A DNA stretch of 63,863 bases from Mycobacterium sp. (GCA_025965895.1 JAOPWC010000038.1:1-63863); one strand, 5' to 3'; shown: positions 35,842-44,909, counted from the stretch's first letter. The notes: a model not told the origin generated them from the letters alone. Program-made: numbers and translations.

Positions 35842-37251
35842 TCAGTCCCGCACAAACCCCTTGGTGCGCATCAGGAAATCGGCGGGGTAGCCGTCGTGGG
35901 GCATTTCGGGTGTCGTGTAGTCGGTCGCGTAATGGCCGCTGTACACGTTGGTGATGGTCGGCTCGTCGATCAGCGTGTCCAGCAACTGCTCGTCGGTGCT
36001 GATTGCGTTCAGCACCAGTGAGTTACGCAGCGGCGCAAGCCCGTCGGCTCGCGACCAGGGCGATACCCAGACGCAGGGGAAGGGGAGCTCGGTGTTGAGC
36101 TGGACGAGATTCGGCTCAGCCAGAAGGTGAACCGAGGGCCGCATCGCGGAATATCCCTGGCCGACGTCCACCACCACTTGGTCCGCACCGAGCAGCGGCG
36201 TGGCATCGCGGGCGCAGCGGGCCAGGTGCTCGGCCAGCGCCAACGCTCGAACAGTTGGCTGAGTCGGCAAGATCGCCGCCGGATCGGCTGGCGGCAGCGG
36301 CGGGATCCGGGACAGCCGTTGGGCGATGGCCTCTGCCAACGGCGCGGCGTCACCTTCGTACAGCACCGCGGTCGTGTTCATGCACCCCGTGCCGCCGTGC
36401 GCGCTGATCGAGTGCACGATGACGTCGAGGTAGTCGCGCCAGTCCCGCTCGGCGGTAATCAGGATTTTCGTTCGACCCGGGCCGTTCGTGAACACCCTGG
36501 GGTTGTCGGCGTATTTGTCGACCACCTCCTGGCTCCCGTACACCATGCTCGGATCGGCGGACTTGATCAGCTCGTCGGCCCCCCCGTAGTCCGTCGGCAG
36601 ATACACCGCGTCCACGGGTCGCAGGCCGGCCTCGCGCAGCGCCAGCACCAAGCGGTGCGCTGTGAACGGCTGGCGCCGTGACGGCCGGATCGCCACCCGA
36701 TACCCCAGTAGCAACGCCTCAATCCAAAAGCCCAGTAAGCCAACGGTATTTCCGGAGGCGTGCACGCTGTAGACCTGACCCCGACGTGCCCACACGGCGC
36801 CCCCCGTGCGGGTGCGCTCGTCTCGCCAGTCGAACGCTGCGCCGCGCGGTTGGGCCGCGCGAATCGCCGCGCCCGCGCTGAAGCACTGCCGGGGCACCTC
36901 GCGGGCTGCCCGGGCGCTCGTGCTTACCGGCAGACCCGAGACCCGTGCGGCCAATTCCACATAACTCTGAAAGGTGAGGCCGGCGATCGTCGAGTGCACG
37001 AATCGTTGCGCTGCCTCGTCGATGATCCGCGCGCGTTGCTCGAACGGCAGCGGTGCGACTTTGCGTTGTGCATCGATGGTGCGCCCGACGAACAACCGCG
37101 GCACCAGGCTCAGTTGGGCAACCGCGACTCCGGCAGTGTCTGTTATCACGTCTGTTCTGCGTGGTCGATACGACCCGTGGGGGCCCAGTGCATCGAGAAC
37201 GACCAGATCCGTTGACTCCTCGGCCCTTTCCTTGCGGTGAACCCCCGGCAC
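35842..37251 (-). CDS. LuxC-like acyl-CoA/acyl-protein reductase
   Basis: A 469-aa protein resembling the LuxC fatty-acyl reductase family within the aldehyde dehydrogenase superfamily. The substrate-binding region is VYSVHASGNTVGLLGFWIEA, and the nucleophile is probably the Cys in HGGTGCMNTTAVLYEGD. The GTG start is 2 nt after the stop of the LuxE-like gene, so the two are translationally coupled. Together they would turn a free carboxylic acid into an aldehyde. No luciferase genes (luxAB) are present in the window. Confidence 0.72.
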   Translation of the reverse strand: MPGVHRKERAEESTDLVVLDALGPHGSYRPRRTDVITDTAGVAVAQLSLVPRLFVGRTIDAQRKVAPLPFEQRARIIDEAAQRFVHSTIAGLTFQSYVELAARVSGLPVSTSARAAREVPRQCFSAGAAIRAAQPRGAAFDWRDERTRTGGAVWARRGQVYSVHASGNTVGLLGFWIEALLLGYRVAIRPSRRQPFTAHRLVLALREAGLRPVDAVYLPTDYGGADELIKSADPSMVYGSQEVVDKYADNPRVFTNGPGRTKILITAERDWRDYLDVIVHSISAHGGTGCMNTTAVLYEGDAAPLAEAIAQRLSRIPPLPPADPAAILPTQPTVRALALAEHLARCARDATPLLGADQVVVDVGQGYSAMRPSVHLLAEPNLVQLNTELPFPCVWVSPWSRADGLAPLRNSLVLNAISTDEQLLDTLIDEPTITNVYSGHYATDYTTPEMPHDGYPADFLMRTKGFVRD

Positions 37252-37253
37252 GG

Positions 37254-38351
37254 TCAGTACACGCCTTCGATGACAGACTCGCCCTCGAACATCGTGACGG
37301 GCTCGACCTCACCGAGGGAATCACCGATTTGCCGTTCGGGTCCCGCCATCCGGATTGCGCTGTCGCGCTCGAGGTTGTTCGGTACGAACATTCCCTTGCT
37401 GAGGTGGTTCATCACCACCTGGCCGCGCTGCCCGTATGGCACCGTCTCGCCGGTGTCCGGATCAACCACCCAGAAGACGACGTAGGGCGTCCGGGGGTCG
37501 AAGATGAACGATCCAGTGGCGGCATTTGCCCGCGTGACCGCCTGAGAGAGAATCATGGTGCTGCCGAATGCCATCGTGATGGCGGTGCCAGGGAAGATGT
37601 CGCGAAGTAGATCCAGCGTGTCCGTGTCCAGATGAGCGCCGCTGAGCAGTATGTAGCCGACCTTCTGGTTGATCAACTCCACCATCGCGTCGTCGCGGGC
37701 GATGGACTCGATCAACGGGGGTGTGGTGTGCAGGTTCCCGATGCTCTGGGTCTGCAGGACGAATCTGGCCTGCTCGATGATGTGGTCGAGGTATGCCGAC
37801 ATTTCTGTGATGGCCGTGCGGGCGGCGATCTTTCTGACCCAGCGGGGATCGAGGTCAATCGGGTAGAAAACCGAGCCGAGCCGGTTGGCAACCAGACGTG
37901 AGAAGTATCCGACTCCGTGTGGCCCACTCGGCATGACACACAGCAGCCCGCGACCTGGCACAAAGCCCCCCGCAGTGAAGTCTTCGGCTTGCCAGTCGAC
38001 GACCTGCGCGATCCAGTCCGGCAGTTGAGCTGTCCTTTTGGGCGCACCGGTCGTTCCACCTGACTCGAATATCTGCGGCACCGGCGGCGGTGATCCGTAG
38101 CCGCGGGGGATCAGATCTTCGGCCGGCGCACGTCGAAGGTCATTCACAAGATTGGGAAACAGCCGCAGATCTGCGAACGCATTGATCTCGGCCAACGGGT
38201 CGAAGTCCAGGTTCTTGGCTGTGCGCAACCAGTAGGGCGATCCGGTGTCCTGGCCGAAGTGCCATGCGATCGCGGTGCGTAAGTAGCTCTCCGAGTCCTC
38301 GACCGGCACCTCGCGCGGGACGTCCAACAGGGAAAAGTCGAAGTCGGCCAT
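37254..38351 (-). CDS. LuxE-like acyl-activating enzyme
   Basis: A 365-aa protein of the LuxE/phenylacetate-CoA-ligase-like adenylating group. The P-loop equivalent is FESGGTTGAPKR (about residues 93-104), and YILLSGAHLDTDTLDLL, AFGSTMIL and GQRGQVVMNHL follow. Classical LuxE carries an acyl-accepting Cys near its C-terminus; none is visible in the last 60 residues here, so the acyl group may go to CoA or directly to the LuxC-like partner. The first gene of a two-gene unit. Confidence 0.68.
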   Translation of the reverse strand: MADFDFSLLDVPREVPVEDSESYLRTAIAWHFGQDTGSPYWLRTAKNLDFDPLAEINAFADLRLFPNLVNDLRRAPAEDLIPRGYGSPPPVPQIFESGGTTGAPKRTAQLPDWIAQVVDWQAEDFTAGGFVPGRGLLCVMPSGPHGVGYFSRLVANRLGSVFYPIDLDPRWVRKIAARTAITEMSAYLDHIIEQARFVLQTQSIGNLHTTPPLIESIARDDAMVELINQKVGYILLSGAHLDTDTLDLLRDIFPGTAITMAFGSTMILSQAVTRANAATGSFIFDPRTPYVVFWVVDPDTGETVPYGQRGQVVMNHLSKGMFVPNNLERDSAIRMAGPERQIGDSLGEVEPVTMFEGESVIEGVY

Positions 38352-38460
38352 GCCGGCGATCCTTTCGAAGCCCCGACCCCGCCGGAGCGCAATTCCTGGG
38401 CGTTCACCCAGCCATCACAACAGCTGTACCGAACTGCGTCCTGCGGGAGCGAACCCCGAC

Positions 38461-38976
38461 TCACCAGTGTCCGCGATGGACGACCTCCTCAAACGGGCGC
38501 CGATTGGGCTTGAGGATCGGCTTGAGCGGGCGGTCGGCGGGATATCCGAGGCCGAGAAGGTAGGCGACGAGATGGTCGTCGGGAACGCCGAGGATGGCGC
38601 GTGCCTTTTCCTGGTCGCCGACCGAGGAGTGCCCGGTGCCGATGCCGAGGTCGGTAGCCGCGATCATCATCGCCATCGTCGCCTGCCCGAGGTCGTACTG
38701 GTCGATCAACCTCGTCCGATCATCGGCCGGCTCGGGGATAACCAAGGCAATCGCAGCCGGTGCCGACGCGATATGGCGCGCGCCCTGCCAGACCGTGGAG
38801 AGCTCCTGCAACTGATCCCGGTCGGTGACGATGACGAAGTCCCAGTGCTGGCGGTTCGAGCCGGACGGCGCTCGCCGGCCCGCCTCTGCGATTCGGTCCA
38901 GGTCGCCGTCCGGAATGGGGTCCGGCCGGTAGCTGCGTACGTTGCGTCGGGCGCGGATCGCATCCCAGGTTTCCAT
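38461..38976 (-). CDS. Nitroreductase-family flavoprotein
   Basis: A 171-aa FMN-binding nitroreductase-like protein. Motifs are RARRNVRSYRPDPIPDGDL, GRRAPSGSNRQHWDFVIVTD and DLGIGTGHSSVGDQEKA. The ATG at 38976 has GGAGG upstream. Homologues reduce nitro compounds, quinones or enoyl groups; the substrate is not predictable. Confidence 0.85.
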   Translation of the reverse strand: METWDAIRARRNVRSYRPDPIPDGDLDRIAEAGRRAPSGSNRQHWDFVIVTDRDQLQELSTVWQGARHIASAPAAIALVIPEPADDRTRLIDQYDLGQATMAMMIAATDLGIGTGHSSVGDQEKARAILGVPDDHLVAYLLGLGYPADRPLKPILKPNRRPFEEVVHRGHW

Positions 38977-38994
38977 CTCGTCCTCCGTGAACCA

Positions 38995-39103
38995 GCCAAC
39001 CACGAGGGTAACCTCCACCTGCCCGCACCCTGTTCACCACCACCCGCGACGCCCCGACCATCTGAGCGATCTCCTCCTGCGTGCGGTCGTGTGTCACCCG
39101 CAC
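38995..39103 (-). pseudogene. Remnant of a Crp/Fnr-type HTH domain
   Basis: The minus strand reads VTHDRTQEEIAQMVGASR followed by VVVNRVRAGG and RGWL, which is the winged-helix recognition region of Crp-family regulators (usual form TQEEIAQLVGASRETVNK). No cyclic-nucleotide domain precedes it and the frame does not continue as a protein. It is a small leftover of a deleted regulator. Confidence 0.55.
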
Positions 39104-39154
39104 AGCGCCGCCCTCCTGGCTGCTCCAGAGAGTCGCCCCCGCCGTCCTGCTATG

Positions 39155-40678
39155 TCACCCGCCGCGGGCTTTGATCATCTCCGACCGATTGACTTTGGTT
39201 GCGGCGGTGCGGGGAATTTCGTCGACGAATTCGACGGTTTTGGGAACCTTGTACGCGGCAAGCCGGCTTTTCGCGTAGCGGATCACCTGCTGCTCGGTCG
39301 GGGGATCGGACGGGTCGACCGGCTGGACCACCGCGTGGACACGCCGGCCCCACTCAGGGTCCGACAATCCCACGACGACGACGTCGGCGATGCCGTCGTA
39401 TTCGGCGAGCGCCGATTCCACCTCAGCGGGATACACGTTCGCACCGCCTGTGATGATCACGTCGGTGCGCCGATCGGCGATATACAGGTAGCCCTCGGCG
39501 TCGAGACGTCCGATGTCGCCGGCGGTGTGAAACCCGTCCCGCGTCGACGACACCGGCGGTGCGCCACCGACATAGCGGTACGCCGCGCTCATCGGGGCAC
39601 GAAGGTAGATCTGGCCGAGCTCGCCGGTCGGCACCGGTTCGCCGTCGTCGTCGAGGATCCTGATCTCGGTGTCGCGGAACCCGCGACCGACGCTTCCGGG
39701 ATGCTCGAGCCACTCGTCGCCCCGCAGCGCGGTCAGGCCCAGGTTCTCGGTCATCCCATATGCCATCACGACTCGCCGCGCACCGAGCAGCTCGAACCAT
39801 TTGAGGAGCAGCGCAGGAGGCATTACCGCGGCCCCCTGCAGAATCCACTCCACGCTCGAAAGGTCACGCTGGTCCAGGTCGGGGACGGCCGCGATGCGTT
39901 TGAGCATCGTCGGTGTCGCAGTGAAGTTGGTCACCCGGTGCCGCTCGATGGCACCGAGAACGGCTTGTGCGCTGAATTTCTCGAGGACGATGAGGCGGTC
40001 CCCGCCGAGCAGGTAGAGCAGCGGGCTGAAGCCGTTGGTGTGATACATCGGTCCCGGCACCAGAATCGTCTGCGGCCGCGACACCGTAGCCCAGTGCGCG
40101 ATGAACGGCTCACTGTGTTCCGGGGTCCACAGGGCCGGCTGAATGTTGAGTATGACCTTGGGAAAACCGGTCGAACCGCTGCTGCAGATTCCGTTCACTG
40201 CTGGTGACACCACCTGCGGGAGTGGTTCATCGGGCAGGCCTGCCGCACGGGTCGCCAGGGCTACCCGATTTCGGTCCTCGATGACGACCGCGGCCTGGAT
40301 GACGTCGAGCAGCCTGCGTCGTTCCCAGTCCGGGATGTCCCATCGCATCGGGACGGGCACCGCGCCGATCTTCCAACAGCCCAGGATGCTCAGAACGAGA
40401 TCCTGCGAGTTGGGGATCGCCATCGCGACCAGCGAGCCGGAGACGGCGCCGCCTTCACCGAGCGCCCGGCCCCACTGGTTGGCGCGACGGTCCAGTTGGT
40501 CCCAGGTGAGTGCTCGCTCCGAGCCGTCGGCTCCGACGGTGACCAGGCCGACGCCGTCCGGCTCGGCGACGGCGCGGCGGTGCAATTGTGAACCGTACGC
40601 CAGCCCGCTGTCGGGCGGGGCGCCCGCGCGGAGCTCGGCTTCAGACACGCGCAGCGAAGAGGGGGCGTGGGGGTGCAT
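39155..40678 (-). CDS. Acyl-CoA synthetase (bile-acid-CoA-ligase-like ANL enzyme)
   Basis: A 507-aa ANL enzyme. The P-loop is CSSGSTGFPKVI, further motifs are YHTNGFSPLLYLL, MAYGMTENLG, FHTAGDIGRLDAEGYLYIADR and the catalytic Lys in RTAATKVNRSEM. An N-terminal extension of about 30 residues is present. The ATG at 40678 lies 48 nt downstream of a 12-mer shared with the P450 promoter. It probably activates the substrate or an intermediate of the same pathway. Confidence 0.84.
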   Translation of the reverse strand: MHPHAPSSLRVSEAELRAGAPPDSGLAYGSQLHRRAVAEPDGVGLVTVGADGSERALTWDQLDRRANQWGRALGEGGAVSGSLVAMAIPNSQDLVLSILGCWKIGAVPVPMRWDIPDWERRRLLDVIQAAVVIEDRNRVALATRAAGLPDEPLPQVVSPAVNGICSSGSTGFPKVILNIQPALWTPEHSEPFIAHWATVSRPQTILVPGPMYHTNGFSPLLYLLGGDRLIVLEKFSAQAVLGAIERHRVTNFTATPTMLKRIAAVPDLDQRDLSSVEWILQGAAVMPPALLLKWFELLGARRVVMAYGMTENLGLTALRGDEWLEHPGSVGRGFRDTEIRILDDDGEPVPTGELGQIYLRAPMSAAYRYVGGAPPVSSTRDGFHTAGDIGRLDAEGYLYIADRRTDVIITGGANVYPAEVESALAEYDGIADVVVVGLSDPEWGRRVHAVVQPVDPSDPPTEQQVIRYAKSRLAAYKVPKTVEFVDEIPRTAATKVNRSEMIKARGG

Positions 40679-40725
40679 CGAGCAACATGGGCGGTTCCGA
40701 TTCCGTCGCGGCCGGCTTTTCGATG

Positions 40726-40737
40726 AAAATAGTAAAG
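40726..40737. promoter_or_regulatory. Operator-like 12-mer shared with the P450 promoter
   Basis: aaaatagtaaag is the exact reverse complement of ctttactatttt at 31556-31567. It lies about 50 nt before the start of the acyl-CoA synthetase. AT-rich 12-mers shared exactly between two promoters are unlikely by chance in DNA this GC-rich. Confidence 0.45.
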
Positions 40738-40830
40738 TAGCCAGGCACCGTCAAGCAGGCTGCCCTCTCCGAACGGGTCAAAATAGCTGGGAGACAACGA
40801 ATTCGCCGCCGGCGGCCAACTCAAGCCGCG

Positions 40831-41568
40831 CTACGTGGGGTTCGTGGACTTCGCTGTGCGGCGCTGAACCTCGACCGGGACCACCGGTCCGCGCGCCGCG
40901 GGTCCGCGCGTGACCGCGTGCAGCCGGATTTCCGGCAGGTCGACGGACGGGTCGACGGTGTCCAACCACGCCACGGCCTCGGCGACGTCGGTCGCGCGTA
41001 TCGCATACATCTCGAACGGAACGTCTTGGAGCATGTCGGTCTCCACCGGCCCCGGCGTGACGATGTGGACATTGATGCCGTCGCGGTCGACCTCGAGAGC
41101 CAGCGCGCGCGCGAACGCGTTCATTCCGGCCTTCGATGCCGAGTAGGCCGTGCGCGCGCGCATGGGTTCGTGGGCGGCGGACGACGAGATGAACACGAAG
41201 CGCGAGCCCGCCGTCATGCGGGGCAGCGCGGCCGACGTCACGACGAAGCATGAGTCCAGATTGGCCGACATCGTCTCGCGCCACTGCTCGAATGTCTGCT
41301 TGCGGGCGTAGGTTCCGCCGAGAATGCCCGCGGCGTGCACAAGCAGGTCGATCACACCGGCCGCGCGCACCGCCGGTTCGAACATCTCGGGCACTGTCGC
41401 ATCGGCGACGACGTATCGCGCACCCATCTCCTCGGCCGCCGCGCGCAGCGGTTCCTCACGGCGAGAAGTCAGCACAACGTCATAGCCGAGCCCGATCAGC
41501 TTTCGGCCGCAGGCCATTCCGATACCACCGCTGCCGCCGGTAATCAACGCAGTTCGCACAACAAGCAC
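40831..41568 (-). CDS. Short-chain dehydrogenase/reductase
   Basis: A 245-aa SDR. The nucleotide-binding motif is ITGGSGGIGMACG, followed by HAAGILGG, and the catalytic Ser and YxxxK are in FISSSAAHE and AYSASKAGMNAFARAL. A GTG at 41568 or 41559 could start it. It lies just downstream of the GntR regulator on the same strand and is probably co-transcribed. A role in beta-oxidation-like or alcohol oxidation is inferred only. Confidence 0.85.
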   Translation of the reverse strand: MLVVRTALITGGSGGIGMACGRKLIGLGYDVVLTSRREEPLRAAAEEMGARYVVADATVPEMFEPAVRAAGVIDLLVHAAGILGGTYARKQTFEQWRETMSANLDSCFVVTSAALPRMTAGSRFVFISSSAAHEPMRARTAYSASKAGMNAFARALALEVDRDGINVHIVTPGPVETDMLQDVPFEMYAIRATDVAEAVAWLDTVDPSVDLPEIRLHAVTRGPAARGPVVPVEVQRRTAKSTNPT

Positions 41569-41571
41569 CTG

Positions 41572-42381
41572 TCAACGGTGGCGCGGCGACTGGGCCTGCG
41601 GCGACAACGCGAGAATCCGTTGCTCGGGATCACCGGACAATACGTATGTGCGGGTGTCGGCAAGATGCCGCGAGGCCTGCCGCCGGGCACGGTCGGCGTC
41701 GCCTGCGTCGATCGCCTGGGTCAGGCGAACATGCGTGTTGAGCGCGGTGTGTCGTTGTCTCAGCGTCGGGTAGGCGCCCCGCGCCGTGGTCTGCTGCGCC
41801 CACTGCTGCAGGTGGCTGCTCCACAGCGTCTCCAGGCTGCCGACGACCGCGATCATCGTGTGGTTGCCGCAGCCGCGCACCACCTCGTCATGGAACTCCC
41901 GTCCGATCTGCGTGAAGCGCTCGCCGTCGTCGATGTGCGCTGCCATCGAGTCGTTGATCCGGTTGAGCTCGGGGATGAGCGCATCAGCCCGGTCCGGTCG
42001 CTGCGCAGCGAGGGCGGCGCAAATCGGCTCCAGTTCCTCCAGTGCCATGCCGAGATCGGCCAGCCGGACATAATCGCTCTGCAGCAAAAGCCCCAGCATG
42101 TACGCGGCGCTCGCCTTCGCCGGCGCGTGCACCACAGCGCCTCCGCGGTTGCCCCGGCGGACCGACACCAGACCTTCGGTCTCGAGAATCCGCAGGGCCT
42201 CGCGCAAGGACACCAGGCTGACGTTGAATTCCTCGACAAGGACTTCCTGGCGCGGCAGCAGGTCGCCGTCGGACAGCTCGCCGTCGATGATCTGCCTGCG
42301 CAACTCGTCGGCGACGATCTCGGCTATTCTTCGCGCCGACAGCCGGCGTCGAGCCTCCGGGCCAATTCCGAGTGTTGTCAT
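41572..42381 (-). CDS. GntR-family (FadR subfamily) transcriptional regulator
   Basis: A 269-aa regulator with an N-terminal winged helix (DGDLLPRQEVLVEEFNVSLV, SLREALRILETEGLVSVRR) and a helical FCD-type ligand-binding domain. The conserved metal/ligand His residues are likely in GREFHDEVV and HTALNTHVRL. The ATG at 42381 is chosen. It is divergent from the CoA-transferase fusion gene. AT-rich sequences in the 160-nt spacer (cttaacaattttaac and aaaatttactaag) are candidate operators. It is the best local candidate for control of this part of the island. Confidence 0.85.
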   Translation of the reverse strand: MTTLGIGPEARRRLSARRIAEIVADELRRQIIDGELSDGDLLPRQEVLVEEFNVSLVSLREALRILETEGLVSVRRGNRGGAVVHAPAKASAAYMLGLLLQSDYVRLADLGMALEELEPICAALAAQRPDRADALIPELNRINDSMAAHIDDGERFTQIGREFHDEVVRGCGNHTMIAVVGSLETLWSSHLQQWAQQTTARGAYPTLRQRHTALNTHVRLTQAIDAGDADRARRQASRHLADTRTYVLSGDPEQRILALSPQAQSPRHR

Positions 42382-42541
42382 CGAATCCAGCAGCAAAGGT
42401 GGACGAGTGTGGCGGTGCTGCGGCCGCGACGCCGTGGTTGTCTTAACAATTTTAACAGCGACTGCGCCGTCTGCCGTCCCCACAGCGACCCTATCCGTCA
42501 AAATTTACTAAGATGGCGAAGAAACCGCGGAGGTTGTGCGC

Positions 42542-44905
42542 GTGAGCGACGTAGCACGCACCCCACTGGAGGATCTGCGCGTCCTCGAAATCAGCGACCG
42601 GATAGCGGCCGCGTACTGCGGCAAGCTGCTCGTCGACGCCGGCGCCGACGTTGTGAAGGTGGAGCCAGCGGACGGAGACCCGTTGCGCCGCTTCACCGTT
42701 ACCGGTGCCGAGCCGGCGGAGGGAACTGATTCGCCGCTGTTCAGCTACCTCAACGCCGGTAAGCGCAGTGTGACAACAGCTTGCCGAGATCTTATCGGCC
42801 GCGCCGACATCGTGATCATGACCGGGACGCGGTCTGCCGCGGCCGGGCGCGGCATCGACCCGCGGCAGCTGTTAAAGGCCTCTCCCCGGTGCGTTGTCGT
42901 GACGATCTCTGATTTCGGTTGGGCCGGTCCGTGGTCGGAACGCGCAGCGACTGAGTTCACGCTGCAGGCGTGGTCGGGTTGCACCGGCTTCCGCGGCGAC
43001 CCCGACGGCCCGCCGATCTCGATCGGTGGCGAGTTGGGGGAGTACATGGCAGGCGCGTTCGCCGCATACGGCGCGTTGGCGGTGCGTCAGCGGGTGCGGC
43101 GGGGCGGCCGTGGTGAGCACCTCGACCTGTCGATGCTGGAAGCGATGACGCTGATGCAGAGTTGCGAATGGCTGCATACGCAGCTCATGGGGGTGCCACC
43201 GATCAGGCGCTCCGTTGAGGTCCCGTCCATCGAGCGGGCCAAGGACGGCTATGTCGGCATCACCATGGTGACCGGTCAGCAGTGGCTCGATTTCGCGGCC
43301 ATGGTCCAGTGCCCCGAACTCACCGGGCTGCCCGAGTTGCGCTTCCAACTGGGCCGGTGGCAGCACCGCGACCGGATAAGGGAATTGATCGGCCCGTGGC
43401 TGCGCGAGCGGACCGTCGCCGAGATCGTCGACCTCGGCCAGCTGTTCCGGTTGCCGATCGCCCCGCTCGGCAACGGCTCGACGATCCCCGGCATGGACCA
43501 CATCCGCCAACGGGCAGTGTTCGTGCCCAACCCGGCCGGTTTCCGCCAGCCGCGCACCCCGTGGCTGATGTCGGTTGCGGAACCGGCCCCGGTCCGCGCG
43601 GCTCCTGCCTTGGGCAACGGTGATGACGACATCGATTGGCGGCCGAGAGAATCAGCTGGGCCCTGGTCGCCGCAAGGGCTGCCGCTCGACGGCATCAGGA
43701 TTGTCGATCTGACCGCCTTCTGGGCGGGACCATCGGCCACGCACAGCCTCGCCGCGTTCGGGGCCGACGTCATCAAAGTCGAATCCATCCAGCGTCCCGA
43801 CGGCATTCGATATTCCGGGGGAATGCGCACCGACGTCGAGGACTGGTGGGAGTACGGCTGGCTGTTTCAGGGCGTGAACACCAACAAGCGGTCGGTCACC
43901 CTGAATTTGCAGTCCGGCGAGGGCATCCGGCTGCTGATGAGCCTGGTGGATCGGGCCGACGCCGTGATCGAGAATTTCTCGCCGCGGGTGATGGAACACT
44001 TCGGGCTCGGCGCAGACACTCTGCTCACCCGCAATCCCCGGCTCGTCGTCGTCCGGATGCCGGCGTTCGGGCTCGACGGTCCGTGGCGCGACCGGGTCGG
44101 CTTTGCGCCCACGATGGAGCAGATCGCCGGCCTGGCGTGGGTGACCGGACTACCAGGCGGCCCCCCGGTCGCGCCCCGCGGTGCCTGCGATCCGCTGGCC
44201 GGGGTGCACGCCGCGTTCGCGCTCCTCGCGGCGTTGGAGTTCGCCCGGCGCACCGGGCGCGGCCAGCTCGTCGAGCTGCCGATGATCGAGACCGTGCTCA
44301 ACGTCACCGCCGCGCAGACGATCGAATACGAGGTCTTCGGGCGGACGCTCGAACGGCGGGGTAACCGCGGCCACACCGGCGCGGTGCAGAACGTCTACCG
44401 GTGCGCGGGGGACGACAACTGGGTCGCACTGACGGTCCGCACCGACGGGGAGTGGCAGTCGCTGGTGCAGTTGATGGATCGCCCCTCGTGGGCCGACGCC
44501 CCAGGTGTCGCGACGGTGCGACAACGACAGGAGCGCGCCGACGAGATCGATCGCCACCTTCAGGAGTGGTTCGGCGTGCAGGAACTCGGCGCGGTTGTCG
44601 ACCGTCTCGCCGGCGTCGGTGTGCCCGCCGCAGCGGTCGTGACGCCTTCGGCGGTCACGGACAACCCGCAGCTTCGCCACCGGGGCTTCTTTGAGCGGCT
44701 CCGGCATCCGCGCACGGGTCCCGGCTGGTATCCCTGCCCACCTTTCGCCCGGTTGGCCGGTGCGTCCGGGTGGCTGTTCCGCCCCGCGCCGACACTCGGC
44801 GAGCACAGCAGGGAAGTCCTGAGCAGCCTGTGCGGATTGACGGATCATGACCTCGGGCGGTTAGCCGCCCAAGCGGTGATCGGGAACCGTCCGAAGGGTC
44901 TGTGA
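42542..44905 (+). CDS. Tandem-domain CaiB/BaiF family CoA-transferase
   Basis: A 787-aa protein containing two consecutive class III CoA-transferase modules. Module 1 (about residues 8-365) starts LEDLRVLEISDRIAAAYCGK with GADVVKVEPADGDPLRR; module 2 (about residues 385-780) starts DGIRIVDLTAFWAGPSATH with GADVIKVESIQRPDGIRYSG. Most family members are single modules that dimerise. The position where catalytic Asp is expected reads EHLDLSMLEAMT and LVELPMIETVL, so Glu may occupy it in both. A GTG at 42542 fits the GGAGG spacing better than the GTG at 42536. Substrate unknown. Confidence 0.85.
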   Translation: MSDVARTPLEDLRVLEISDRIAAAYCGKLLVDAGADVVKVEPADGDPLRRFTVTGAEPAEGTDSPLFSYLNAGKRSVTTACRDLIGRADIVIMTGTRSAAAGRGIDPRQLLKASPRCVVVTISDFGWAGPWSERAATEFTLQAWSGCTGFRGDPDGPPISIGGELGEYMAGAFAAYGALAVRQRVRRGGRGEHLDLSMLEAMTLMQSCEWLHTQLMGVPPIRRSVEVPSIERAKDGYVGITMVTGQQWLDFAAMVQCPELTGLPELRFQLGRWQHRDRIRELIGPWLRERTVAEIVDLGQLFRLPIAPLGNGSTIPGMDHIRQRAVFVPNPAGFRQPRTPWLMSVAEPAPVRAAPALGNGDDDIDWRPRESAGPWSPQGLPLDGIRIVDLTAFWAGPSATHSLAAFGADVIKVESIQRPDGIRYSGGMRTDVEDWWEYGWLFQGVNTNKRSVTLNLQSGEGIRLLMSLVDRADAVIENFSPRVMEHFGLGADTLLTRNPRLVVVRMPAFGLDGPWRDRVGFAPTMEQIAGLAWVTGLPGGPPVAPRGACDPLAGVHAAFALLAALEFARRTGRGQLVELPMIETVLNVTAAQTIEYEVFGRTLERRGNRGHTGAVQNVYRCAGDDNWVALTVRTDGEWQSLVQLMDRPSWADAPGVATVRQRQERADEIDRHLQEWFGVQELGAVVDRLAGVGVPAAAVVTPSAVTDNPQLRHRGFFERLRHPRTGPGWYPCPPFARLAGASGWLFRPAPTLGEHSREVLSSLCGLTDHDLGRLAAQAVIGNRPKGL

Positions 44906-44909
44906 GCAG

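Noticed and set aside
35842..38351. A bioluminescence (lux) operon
   Set aside because: Only LuxC/LuxE-like proteins are present; no LuxA/LuxB-like flavin monooxygenase or LuxD lies nearby.
40726..42510. A perfect palindromic FadR-type operator for the GntR protein
   Set aside because: AT-rich patches (cttaacaattttaac, aaaatttactaag, aaaatagtaaag) are suggestive, but none is a clean palindrome of the known FadR type, so only candidate sites are reported.
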